This document shows, piece after piece, positions 1 through 6,240 of a stretch of 8,246 nt of DNA. Made by a program: the position numbers and the translations under genes. The notes under the pieces were generated by a model. The model did no database searches and had not been told where the DNA came from. It saw nothing but the letters and a program-made list of their open reading frames with translations. The stretch is from Methanobacteriota archaeon. Lineage in GTDB: Archaea > Thermoplasmatota > DTKX01 > GCA-020343715. Location of the stretch: NCBI GenBank assembly GCA_030597775.1, contig JAUVRF010000063.1:1-8246 (forward strand), given 5' to 3'. Position 1 is the stretch's first letter; each line of letters starts with the position of its first letter.

Positions 1-1
1 C

Positions 2-103
2 ACCTATGAGGGTGTCCAGCGGGAAACCTACAAGCTCAAGGGCAGGTACGAGGACCTGGGGGTCCACTCGATACTTGCCGACGAGTGGCGAGGAAGAGAG
101 TAG
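2..103 (+). CDS. C-terminal end of a GNAT acetyltransferase (5'-truncated by window edge)
   Basis: Only the last 33 residues and the TAG stop lie inside the window. The visible tail (YEGVQRETYKLKGRYEDLG...ADEWRGRE) matches, position for position, the end of the complete acetyltransferase that follows (FTQEGVQREAYLLYGKYHDLA...SSEWRV). Both have the EGVQRE segment, the G-(K/R)-Y-x-D-L segment and the terminal EWR. This is the last strand and C-terminal end of a RimJ/RimL-type GNAT fold, which transfers acetyl from acetyl-CoA to an amine. The stop is nine bases before the ATG of the next gene, so the two are almost certainly one transcript and arose by tandem duplication. The substrate cannot be told from this fragment. 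Confidence 0.8.
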   Translation, partial: TYEGVQRETYKLKGRYEDLGVHSILADEWRGRE

Positions 104-112
104 GATGATCCA

Positions 113-682
113 ATGTTCGACTGGACGAGTTTGAGGATGGACGATGAGACCGAGCTCCGGTTGGTACACGAGGAGGATGCCGAGGAGCTCTTCGCCCTGG
201 TCGACGCCAACCGGCAGCATCTCCGGCCCTTCCTCGACTGGGTCGACGAGAACACCGAGCCATCCCACACCCTGGCTTTCATCCAGAAGGTCCAGGAGGA
301 CTTCACCAGGGAGGAGAACATCACGACGGAGATCTGGCACAGGGACCGGATCGCCGGTTGCCTTACCGTGGAGCACATGGACAGGAGGCACGGCCACGGT
401 GAACTGGGTTACTGGCTCGCCGAGGTCCAGCAGGGCACAGGCATGATGTACAGGGCGTGCAGCGTCTTCATCGACCATCTGTTCTCCAAGGTCGCCCTCA
501 ACCGCCTGATGATCAGGGCCTCCATCGACAACCTCAGAAGCCGTTCCCTCGCGAAGCGGCTGGGATTCACCCAAGAGGGTGTGCAGCGAGAGGCATACCT
601 GCTCTACGGCAAGTACCACGACCTTGCCGTGTACTCCCTCCTCTCAAGCGAGTGGCGCGTGGCCCGCAACGATGGCCGTTGA
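113..682 (+). CDS. RimJ/RimL-family GNAT N-acetyltransferase
   Basis: This 189-residue protein has the length and motif order of the RimJ/RimL branch of GNAT acetyltransferases (Bacillus YdaF and ribosomal-protein N-acetyltransferase type), which move acetyl from acetyl-CoA to an amino group. The N-terminal strand-helix (ELRLVHEEDAEELFALVD, residues 14-31) opens the fold. ELGYWL (97-102) followed by QQGTGM (106-111) is the acetyl-CoA pyrophosphate-binding motif A. The stretch IDNLRSRSLAKRLGF (138-152) is the typical motif B, where N-x-x-S-x-x-x-x-x-x-x-G-F packs against CoA. EGVQREAYLLYGKYHDLAVYSLL closes the fold. The ATG is nine bases after the stop of a paralogous gene, and the upstream ribosome binding site is weak, as expected for a coupled downstream gene. 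The family is well supported. The substrate (ribosomal protein, other protein N-terminus or small molecule) is not determinable. Confidence 0.92.
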   Translation: MFDWTSLRMDDETELRLVHEEDAEELFALVDANRQHLRPFLDWVDENTEPSHTLAFIQKVQEDFTREENITTEIWHRDRIAGCLTVEHMDRRHGHGELGYWLAEVQQGTGMMYRACSVFIDHLFSKVALNRLMIRASIDNLRSRSLAKRLGFTQEGVQREAYLLYGKYHDLAVYSLLSSEWRVARNDGR

Positions 683-718
683 ATCCCCCAGATCGACCAG
701 AACGACCTGCTGGACACC

Positions 719-733
719 ATAAATTATATATAT
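719..733 (+). promoter_or_regulatory. Probable archaeal TATA box for the surface-protein gene
   Basis: An isolated AT-rich run (ATAAATTATATATAT) sits in otherwise GC-rich intergenic DNA between the acetyltransferase stop (682) and the ATG at 843. It fits an archaeal TATA element. Transcription would then begin near 750, giving a leader of roughly 90 bases, which is long for an archaeal gene. No other TATA-like sequence lies closer to the ATG. The rest of the 160-base gap shows only a short hairpin at 776-791. Confidence 0.65.
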
Positions 734-775
734 CAACAATTGCAACCACCCCCGGGGTCAAATCACCAACTTCAA

Positions 776-791
776 CGGGCCATCTTGCCCG
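776..791 (+). other. Short hairpin in the predicted leader
   Basis: CGGGC and GCCCG form a five-base perfect stem around a six-base loop (CATCTT). It lies between the predicted transcription start and the ATG at 843. No T-run follows, so it is not a convincing terminator. It may be a leader structure or chance in GC-rich DNA. Confidence 0.25.
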
Positions 792-842
792 GGGAAGGAC
801 GTTTCAGGCCTAACCAGTGCCATCTACGCGGGGTAATGTGAA

Positions 843-2378
843 ATGGAACGGGCACTCCGGCGGAGCATCGTGTCCTTTATGCTAGCCGTGCTTGTCATCA
901 TCGCGAGCGGCCCGGCCCAGGCCATCGGACAGGGGGACTCACTGGTCGTCGCAGAGGACCCGTTCGACGTACTCCACAGGTATCAACCCCTCCCGGGAGA
1001 GCTCGACCTCGAGACGCTTGAGAAGCCCCTCCTATGGAAGGGCGAGAACAGGTCCGTGACCACCCCGATCCTGGTAGAAGATCTGGACGAGGATGGACAG
1101 AAGGAGATCGTCTTCGGATTGGACACCGGGAAGGTCATCGCCCTCGAGCTCATCACGAACGAGACCATACTCGACATCAAGCTGACCAACGAGACCATCG
1201 AGGACCTGGTGGTCGGGAACGTCGACGGTGACGATGCCGACGAGATAGTCTTCACATCTTCAGAAGGCATCTACTGCTACGACTTCGGCAAGGAGAAGCT
1301 CAAGTGGTCCAACCCGATGGAGATCCTCGAAAGCGAGATCAATCTCGTGGCGACCGGGTCCGAGAAGGACGATCCGGTCAAGCACGAGATCGTCCTCCTC
1401 TGGTCGGACGGCACCAACTACCGAGGACACAAACATCATGTCGCGAGGTTCACGGGGAAGGGAGAGATGCTCTGGAGCACGGACCTCTTGCCGTTGGCCT
1501 CCGCAACAGGACCCTGGGTCTCCAGCCTGGTCTTGGATCTCGACGGGGATGGAACCCTCGAGGTCTTTGTGAACGATTACGGATGGGATGGTTTCGGATC
1601 CGGCGGAACCGGGCGGAACATCTGGATACTGAACGCCACATCCGGGACGCTCAAGAGGAGTATGTCAATTGGCCTGACCAACTTCGCCTCTCCGCCCATG
1701 CCTTTGACCGTCGACGGCGAGACTAAGGTTGTGATCGGATTGGATCAGGGCTTCTTTAATAAGTCCCTGGACCTGCTCATCTTCAATGGTAGTACCGGAG
1801 GTCATCGATTGCTCGACATCCACAACGGTACAGACCGTGCTTCCTGGCAGTCCCTGGCCTTCTTCCCGGGTCCCTCGGGAGGGACGATGGTCATGAGAAG
1901 CGGTTGGAATATCCACACATTCTCCTGGGACGAGCCGGCTGTCAACGCGACCCACCCGGGTTCGCATTCGGGACCCGATGACGCTCCCATCGTCTGCGAC
2001 ATCGATGGTGACGGGGTTGTAGATATCCTGGTCCCCGGTGGTGGTGTCTACATTATCGATTCGGAGTCGATGCAGAGGAAGGCACAGATAACCCAGGACC
2101 GTCAAGGTGGAGCAGTTCCAACTAGGGCGACTAAAATCCGGCTCACCGTCGCGGACGTGGACGACGACCAGCGGTCCGAGGTCATCTTCGGTTACTACGA
2201 CGATACCGGAACCGAGACCGCCTACATCTTCCTCCTGGGCGGCCTGGACGACCAGACCGATGATGGCACTCCCACGGAGGGGAGGGTCATCGGCTGGACC
2301 ATTATTCTCTTCGTGGTGGGGGCCAACATCGTCCTCATCGCCGTACTGATCAGGGACTGGCGTCGCAAGCGAGACTAG
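843..2378 (+). CDS. Secreted FG-GAP/VCBS-repeat beta-propeller protein, C-terminally membrane-anchored
   Basis: This 511-residue protein starts with a Sec signal peptide: basic MERALRR, a hydrophobic stretch at about residues 9-22, and an ASGPAQA-type cleavage region near 27. Five Asp-rich calcium-loop motifs of the FG-GAP/VCBS type follow: DLDEDGQKE (80-88), NVDGDDADE (126-134), DLDGDGTLE (232-240), DIDGDGVVD (386-394) and DVDDDQRSE (448-456). Each is followed by a hydrophobic strand, as in integrin-like beta-propellers. A membrane segment (about 482-503) ends in the basic tail RDWRRKRD, so the propeller should face outside. About eight N-x-S/T sequons (NRS, NET twice, NAT twice, NKS, NGS, NGT) suggest N-glycosylation. 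An in-frame TAA nine bases upstream makes ATG 843 the first possible start; its ribosome binding site is weak (GGGGT). The role is probably adhesion or surface structure; the ligand is unknown. The gene ends 15 bases from the convergent glycosyltransferase. Confidence 0.88.
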   Translation: MERALRRSIVSFMLAVLVIIASGPAQAIGQGDSLVVAEDPFDVLHRYQPLPGELDLETLEKPLLWKGENRSVTTPILVEDLDEDGQKEIVFGLDTGKVIALELITNETILDIKLTNETIEDLVVGNVDGDDADEIVFTSSEGIYCYDFGKEKLKWSNPMEILESEINLVATGSEKDDPVKHEIVLLWSDGTNYRGHKHHVARFTGKGEMLWSTDLLPLASATGPWVSSLVLDLDGDGTLEVFVNDYGWDGFGSGGTGRNIWILNATSGTLKRSMSIGLTNFASPPMPLTVDGETKVVIGLDQGFFNKSLDLLIFNGSTGGHRLLDIHNGTDRASWQSLAFFPGPSGGTMVMRSGWNIHTFSWDEPAVNATHPGSHSGPDDAPIVCDIDGDGVVDILVPGGGVYIIDSESMQRKAQITQDRQGGAVPTRATKIRLTVADVDDDQRSEVIFGYYDDTGTETAYIFLLGGLDDQTDDGTPTEGRVIGWTIILFVVGANIVLIAVLIRDWRRKRD

Positions 2379-2393
2379 GTCATCCCGGCCCCG

Positions 2394-3446
2394 TCATCGA
2401 CCGAGGCTCTCGTATACATCCATGATCTCCCTGGCGCAACGCTCCCACGTGAACCTCTTGCACCTCTCCCGACCCTTCCTCCGGAGCTCGTCGGCCAGAC
2501 CCTCGTCGGACCTGAGTTGATGGATGGCCTCGGCCAGGCTCCCCTCCCGGTCGATGTCCACGATGAGGGCGGCATCCCCGACCACCTCGGGCAGGGAACC
2601 CCTGTCGGACACTACGGTCGGGACACCCAGGGACATCGCCTCGATGGGCGGGTACCCGAAGCCCTCGGAGTGGGACGGGAAGAGAAATGCCTCCGCCCCC
2701 GCCAGAAGATCGATGAGCCGGTCCCGCTCCAGGTAACCGGTCACCTCCACATCGGACTGTCCTTCGGACAGTCCGGAGAAGTCCGTCCCCACCACCATCA
2801 GGCGCAACGGGCCCGGGTGGGCCTCCTTGTATCGCAGGAACTCCCCGATGGTGAATCCCACGTTCTTCATCTTGGTGTGGGACATCGCCATCATGTAAGG
2901 CTCCTTGTCCGAGAAGGCTCCCGTGCCATCCGAGGTCAGCTGGTCGACCCCGTGGTACACCACCTTGATCCTCTCGGGGTCGGCAGGGTAATGATCCAAT
3001 AGGTCGTGCCTCGTGGCCTCGCTGTTGCACAGGACCACGTCGGCGTTCCTGATCACCTTCGGCATGACCCGCTTGAAGTACATGCCGAACATGCGGCTGC
3101 TGTACTCGGGGTTCGTGATGGGCACGATGTCGTGGAAGGACAGGACCTGGGAACAATCCATCTTGGATGGAAGGCCCATGAAGGGCTCGTGTATCAGGTC
3201 GAGTTCCTTGGACAGTCCCTTGCAGAAGCGGTCCTGGGAACGCCACCACAGTGCTCTCGTCTTGGAGTTGAAAACGTGCTCCGCCGCGACCTTCTCGTAG
3301 AGGGGGTTCCCTCCCTCCTTCATGTGGATGAGATGGAACTCATGGGGGTCAGGGTAATCCATCCAGTGCTGCAGCAACCGGGTGATGAAATGACCCACGC
3401 CCGTGTATTCGCCGTCGATGTACTGGGTGCACAGACCGACTCTCAC
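2394..3446 (-). CDS. GT4-type (GT-B fold) glycosyltransferase, downstream paralogue
   Basis: This 350-residue cytoplasmic enzyme should transfer a sugar from a nucleotide-sugar donor to an acceptor such as a lipid-linked glycan. TGVG (15-18) is the N-terminal glycine loop of GT-B enzymes, and SFHDIVP (113-119) is the typical first-domain histidine motif. MKN (193-195) supplies a basic residue at the usual donor-phosphate site. EGFGYPPIEA (261-270) contains the E-x7-E donor-binding signature, followed by MSLGVPTVVSD and GSLPEVVGDAALIVD, which are highly typical of GT4 (Glycos_transf_1). There is no signal peptide or membrane segment. The start is GTG; the ATG ten bases upstream is out of frame and overlaps the stop of the preceding paralogue. 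The two enzymes align over all 350 residues without a gap (about 217 identities by hand count). Donor and acceptor are unknown. Context favours surface glycan or glycoprotein assembly. Confidence 0.93.
   Translation of the reverse strand: MRVGLCTQYIDGEYTGVGHFITRLLQHWMDYPDPHEFHLIHMKEGGNPLYEKVAAEHVFNSKTRALWWRSQDRFCKGLSKELDLIHEPFMGLPSKMDCSQVLSFHDIVPITNPEYSSRMFGMYFKRVMPKVIRNADVVLCNSEATRHDLLDHYPADPERIKVVYHGVDQLTSDGTGAFSDKEPYMMAMSHTKMKNVGFTIGEFLRYKEAHPGPLRLMVVGTDFSGLSEGQSDVEVTGYLERDRLIDLLAGAEAFLFPSHSEGFGYPPIEAMSLGVPTVVSDRGSLPEVVGDAALIVDIDREGSLAEAIHQLRSDEGLADELRRKGRERCKRFTWERCAREIMDVYESLGR
2753..2775 (-). repeat. Perfect 10-bp inverted repeat inside glycosyltransferase coding sequence
   Basis: CGGACTGTCC and GGACAGTCCG are exact reverse complements separated by three bases. 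In the mRNA of the leftward gene they form a ten-pair stem with a GAA loop. The segment encodes SGLSEGQSD. The matching position of the upstream paralogue encodes SGLSQGRTD but uses different codons and cannot form this stem. Confidence 0.7.
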
Positions 3447-3452
3447 GATATC

Positions 3453-4505
3453 TCATCCCGAAAGGCCCTCGTAGATGGCGAGCGTGCCCCTGGCACACTT
3501 GTCCCACGTGAAGCCCTTGTAGCGTTCGTTCCCCTTCGCCCTCAGCTCGGCGGCCAGCCCCTCCTCGGTCCGGAGCCGGTGTATCGCCTCGACGAGGCTC
3601 CCCTTCCTGTCGATGTCCACAACCAGGGAGGCATCGCCGACCACCTCCGGAAGGGAACCCCTGTCGGACACGACGGTGGGGACGCCCATCGACATGGCCT
3701 CCAGGGGAGGGAACCCGAAGCCCTCGTAGTGGGAGGGGAAGAGCAGGGCCTCCGCCCCCGCTATCAGCTCGACGAAGCTGTCCCGGGGATGGTAGTCCAG
3801 CACCTCCACGTCGGTCCTGCCCTGGGAAAGGCCCGAGTAGTCCGAACCCACCACGATGAGGCGCAGGTCGCCCCCGTGGGCGTCCTTGTAGGAGTTGAAC
3901 TCCCCCACGGTGAAACCGATGTTCTTCATCAGCGTGTTGGAGAGGGCCAGCATGTACGGCTCCTTGTCGGTGAAGGTGCCCTCCCTCACCACATCGGGAG
4001 GGTCCACTCCAAGGTAGGTGACGAAGGTCCTGTCCGGGTCCGCCGAGTAATGTTGCAGCAGGTCGGCCCGTGTCCTCTCGCTGTTGCATATGATGGCGTC
4101 GGCCCGGGAGACCACCTTCGGCATCATCCGCTTGAAGTAGACCGCGAAGGTCCGTGGTGCGAACTCGGGATGCATGAGGGGCACGGCGTCATGGAAGGTC
4201 AGCACCTGGGGACAATCCATCCTGGTCCGGAAACCCACGAAGGGCTCGTGGATCACGTCCAGCTTTGAGGAGAGGCCCTTGCAGAACCGGTCCTGGTAGT
4301 GCCACCACAGGGATTCTATCCGGGGCTTGAAGACGTGCTCCTCGGCGGCCCTTCCGTAGACAGGGTCACCGCCCTGCTGCCTGTGGATGAGATGGAACTC
4401 GGGAGCATCATCCAGGTCCATCATGTGCTCGAGGACCTTGATTGTGTAACGACCCACACCCGTGTAGGCCTCGTCAATCCACTTGGTGCACATCCCCACT
4501 CTCAT
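3453..4505 (-). CDS. GT4-type (GT-B fold) glycosyltransferase, upstream paralogue
   Basis: This is a 350-residue soluble retaining glycosyltransferase of the GT4 type. TGVG (15-18), TFHDAVP (113-119), MKN (193-195), EGFGFPPLEA (261-270, the E-x7-E signature) and the following MSMGVPTVVSDRGSLPEVVGDASLVVD cover the diagnostic motifs of both Rossmann-like domains. Both paralogues also share QDRFCKGLS and IHEPF in the acceptor-side domain, with most divergence in residues 21-75 and 165-180, the region expected to choose the acceptor. They may therefore add related sugars in successive steps. The ATG start is followed downstream by TGA, two in-frame codons and the GTG of the next gene, so the pair is one transcriptional unit. 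The 87-base gap to the membrane-protein gene upstream (4506-4592) shows no convincing TATA box, which suggests read-through from the promoter near 5790. Donor and product are unknown. Confidence 0.93.
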   Translation of the reverse strand: MRVGMCTKWIDEAYTGVGRYTIKVLEHMMDLDDAPEFHLIHRQQGGDPVYGRAAEEHVFKPRIESLWWHYQDRFCKGLSSKLDVIHEPFVGFRTRMDCPQVLTFHDAVPLMHPEFAPRTFAVYFKRMMPKVVSRADAIICNSERTRADLLQHYSADPDRTFVTYLGVDPPDVVREGTFTDKEPYMLALSNTLMKNIGFTVGEFNSYKDAHGGDLRLIVVGSDYSGLSQGRTDVEVLDYHPRDSFVELIAGAEALLFPSHYEGFGFPPLEAMSMGVPTVVSDRGSLPEVVGDASLVVDIDRKGSLVEAIHRLRTEEGLAAELRAKGNERYKGFTWDKCARGTLAIYEGLSG

Positions 4506-4592
4506 GCGCGTGACCCTCTGTACTCGGTCAATGTACCTGCCGCCAGCTGGTGAGTTGATGCATGGACCTTGCCAAGACCGTGCCCTCGGACA

Positions 4593-5753
4593 TCAGGAGG
4601 TATAGGACTCGTCGTCGTAGTAGCCCTCGCCCTCGTAGTATTCACCCTCGGGTTCGTAGCCTTGCTGATCGCTGTATCCGTACCCTTCCTGGGCGGATTC
4701 GAGCTCCTCGGGGTGCTCGGCCCAGTACCTCGCTTCCTCCTCCTTCTTGGCCTTGTAGCCCTTGTACATGTAGTAGATGGTCGCCCAGACCGGGAGCAGG
4801 AAGATGAACAACAGGCCGATGTAGAGGAAGAGGTTGATGAATAAGAGTATGAGCTTGATTATCACGCCGCCGGTCGCCCAGGCCCTCCGGCCCAGCTTGA
4901 CGAACCGAAACAGATGGAGGAAGGGCCGCTTCGCGGGAGGGAAATCATCCTTCACCTCGGCCGCAGCCGCCTCGCCCTCCTTGGTCTCGCCTGCGCCGGC
5001 CACTCCGGCCACGGCACCAGCGACGGCACCAGCAACAGGGGCTGCGGGTACGGGCGCGGGTTCGGGCTCGGGGGCCTCCTCGGCCTCCTCCTCCGCCTCT
5101 GCGACCTCTGGCCCGACCTCCTCATCGGTCGGTACTTCGGGCTCTGCTTCGGGCTCGGGCTCCGGTTCGGGCTCGGGCTCTGGTTCGGGCACCGGTTCTG
5201 GTTCGGGCTCGGGTTCCGGTACCGGCTCGGGTGCTGGCACCTCGGCGGGGACCGCCGGTGGCTGGTCCGTGCCGTAGGCGAGGGCAAGGGTCTCGGCCGA
5301 TAGCCCCCGGTCCTCGATCTGGGCCACGCTGGGCGGGGTGATCCGCTTGTGCACGTCCCGATCCGGGATGAGCTCGTAGCCCTCGGGAACTTCGAGGTCC
5401 TCCCCGAACTCCTCCTTGAACCGGTCCTGCAACGACTCGGTACGGTCCTTCTCCATTATGGTGTCCAGGTGGGCCTCGATCTTGTCGATGTTGACGGTGC
5501 TGCGGCGGACGTACGACCCGTCCTCCCTCTGTCCACCCTCTTCCCGGCTCTTGGTAGTGGGGATCTCGCGCGCTTGTGGAGGTGGAGGCCGCGGCGAGGC
5601 TGAACCCTTCTTCTGGGCCAGGAATGCAGGGTCGGTGATGCCCGCCTTCTCGTACTTCTTGACGAGCTGCTGCTCCTTCTTCCAGTCCTTCTTGCGGCGC
5701 TTGAAATCCTTTTTTGACTCGTCCGGACGCCGCCTAGGCTTGCCATTCGTCAT
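4593..5753 (-). CDS. Uncharacterised membrane protein with Glu-Pro repeat and acidic Tyr-rich tail
   Basis: I do not recognise this 386-residue protein. From the N-terminus it has a very basic segment (residues 6-36, rich in K, R and D), a proline and charge-rich linker, and a possibly helical acidic-basic part (about 88-125). A Pro-Glu repeat follows (about 174-206), then an Ala-Gly-Val run and a strongly hydrophobic stretch (about 297-330) long enough for one or two membrane passes. The short C-terminal segment is acidic, with eight tyrosines in the last 30 residues and no basic residue there. There is no signal peptide, so the long N-terminal part is probably cytoplasmic. ATG 5753 is preferred over TTG 5765 and GTG 5759 because it follows GGTAGTGG and lies about 35 bases from a TATA-like element. 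A scaffold or anchoring role beside the glycosyltransferases is only a guess. Confidence 0.8.
   Translation of the reverse strand: MTNGKPRRRPDESKKDFKRRKKDWKKEQQLVKKYEKAGITDPAFLAQKKGSASPRPPPPQAREIPTTKSREEGGQREDGSYVRRSTVNIDKIEAHLDTIMEKDRTESLQDRFKEEFGEDLEVPEGYELIPDRDVHKRITPPSVAQIEDRGLSAETLALAYGTDQPPAVPAEVPAPEPVPEPEPEPEPVPEPEPEPEPEPEPEAEPEVPTDEEVGPEVAEAEEEAEEAPEPEPAPVPAAPVAGAVAGAVAGVAGAGETKEGEAAAAEVKDDFPPAKRPFLHLFRFVKLGRRAWATGGVIIKLILLFINLFLYIGLLFIFLLPVWATIYYMYKGYKAKKEEEARYWAEHPEELESAQEGYGYSDQQGYEPEGEYYEGEGYYDDESYTS
5134..5238 (-). repeat. Six-base-periodic DNA repeat encoding (Pro-Glu)n
   Basis: About 100 bases of imperfect six-base units of the type CGGGCT/CGGTTC on the + strand encode alternating Pro and Glu in the leftward gene. 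Synonymous drift among the units suggests the dipeptide, rather than the DNA, is conserved. Such tracts form stiff extended spacers and are prone to length change by slippage. Confidence 0.85.
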
Positions 5754-5779
5754 ATCCACTACCAATCAGCGAGAAGGGG

Positions 5780-5796
5780 TACATTAGTATTTTTTG
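5780..5796 (-). promoter_or_regulatory. TATA-like promoter element for the leftward membrane-protein/glycosyltransferase cluster
   Basis: Read on the minus strand the sequence is CAAAAAATACTAATGTA. Its AT-rich core lies about 36 bases before the ATG at 5753, which would place the transcription start about 10 bases before that ATG. The same element recurs in mirror orientation on the other side of the divergent region. Confidence 0.55.
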
Positions 5797-5850
5797 ATTG
5801 TGGTTTGGGGCGTTCGCCGTACCGCCTTGGGCAAAAACCATACTAATGTA
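5780..5850. repeat. Mirror-image promoter/operator pair in divergent intergenic region
   Basis: The 11-base sequence ATACTAATGTA occurs on the minus strand at 5790-5780 and on the plus strand at 5840-5850. Each copy is preceded on its own strand by CAAAAA, directly on the left and with two extra bases (CC) on the right. A further short inverted pair (TGGTTT at 5801-5806, AAACCA at 5835-5840) lies inside. The centre is GC-rich. Each arm points at one of the two divergent operons, so the arms may be a duplicated promoter or a shared regulator site. Confidence 0.75.
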
Positions 5851-5858
5851 ATTATATG
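5840..5858 (+). promoter_or_regulatory. TATA-like promoter element for the ferredoxin/AOR-like operon
   Basis: ATACTAATGTAATTATATG is the AT-rich element nearest the rightward operon. With archaeal spacing, transcription would begin at about 5866-5880. That is downstream of the ATG at 5856 and upstream of the in-frame GTG codons at 5883, 5886 and 5892. Confidence 0.5.
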
Positions 5859-6239
5859 TGCCACCAGCCGGATATCGGGACGGTGGTGAGCGTGCCGCAG
5901 ATACATATGGACACATCCAAGTGCAGCGGTTGTGGAGCTTGCGAGGTGGCCTGCGCCTTCCAGCGGGAGGGGCTTTTCTCCACGGTGCGTGGCTCGGTGA
6001 TGCTCCACATGGAGGACCGAGTGGACTACTTCGGTATAGTCCTCAAACGCCTGGACGGCTCCATGCTCCTGGGCAGGCCCGAGGGTATCGAGATCGTCAC
6101 CCCCGGCGGACCCGCATCGGGTGGCGCTGCCACTTCGAAGCCCGTGATGCTCCGCGAGCCCTGCGACCTGTGCGGCGGAGGCGACCCCTGGTGCGTCGCC
6201 TTCTGCCCCAGGGACGCCCTGTCGGTGGGAGGTGACTGA
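5856..6239 (+). CDS. Two-[4Fe-4S] ferredoxin-like electron-transfer protein
   Basis: A small iron-sulfur protein that should carry electrons to or from the oxidoreductase-like gene behind it. Two cysteine sets are intact: C-x2-C-x2-C-x3-C at residues 23, 26, 29 and 33 (CSGCGACEVAC), and C-x2-C-x6-C-x3-C-P at 103, 106, 113 and 117 (CDLC...CVAFCP). Together they can hold two [4Fe-4S] clusters. About 70 residues separate the sets, as in HycB- or CooF-like subunits rather than compact eight-iron ferredoxins. There is no signal peptide, so it is cytoplasmic. The coordinates use the longest frame (127 residues, ATG). A later start at GTG 5883, 5886 or 5892 is likely, because the ATG sits inside the promoter element and the first 10-12 residues do not resemble ferredoxin. 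One base separates its stop from the preferred start of the next gene. Confidence 0.85.
   Translation: MCHQPDIGTVVSVPQIHMDTSKCSGCGACEVACAFQREGLFSTVRGSVMLHMEDRVDYFGIVLKRLDGSMLLGRPEGIEIVTPGGPASGGAATSKPVMLREPCDLCGGGDPWCVAFCPRDALSVGGD
6228..6235 (+). promoter_or_regulatory. Full Shine-Dalgarno site deciding the AOR-like start
   Basis: GGAGGTGA, a complete complement of the archaeal 16S rRNA 3' end, lies within the last codons of the ferredoxin gene. It is five bases before GTG 6241. The in-frame GTG at 6232 falls inside this site, so it is unlikely to be the start. Confidence 0.8.
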
Positions 6240-6240
6240 G

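Noticed and set aside
836..841. Minimal start-stop (ATG TGA) just before the surface-protein ATG
   Set aside because: Six bases with no ribosome binding site of its own and no known archaeal mechanism; probably chance.
2380..3249. 289-codon minus-strand frame overlapping the downstream glycosyltransferase
   Set aside because: It is a shifted-frame shadow of the same strand; the true frame contains all GT4 motifs.
3447..3455. TGA read-through producing a fused double glycosyltransferase
   Set aside because: The frames do agree, but the second gene has its own GTG. No recoding element is evident, and TGA is used as an ordinary stop elsewhere in the window.
3006..4268. 420-codon open frame on the + strand opposite the two glycosyltransferases
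   Set aside because: It spans the boundary of both real genes in antisense. Its translation repeats itself because the two genes are paralogues, and it has no family-like motif; it reflects GC-rich third positions.
4834..5277. Gly/Ser-rich open frame on the + strand
   Set aside because: It is the antisense reading of the Pro-Glu hexamer repeat in the membrane-protein gene; low complexity with no start context.
5710..5716. Run of T residues resembling an archaeal terminator
   Set aside because: It lies inside the membrane-protein gene on the opposite strand and encodes lysines of the basic N-terminus.
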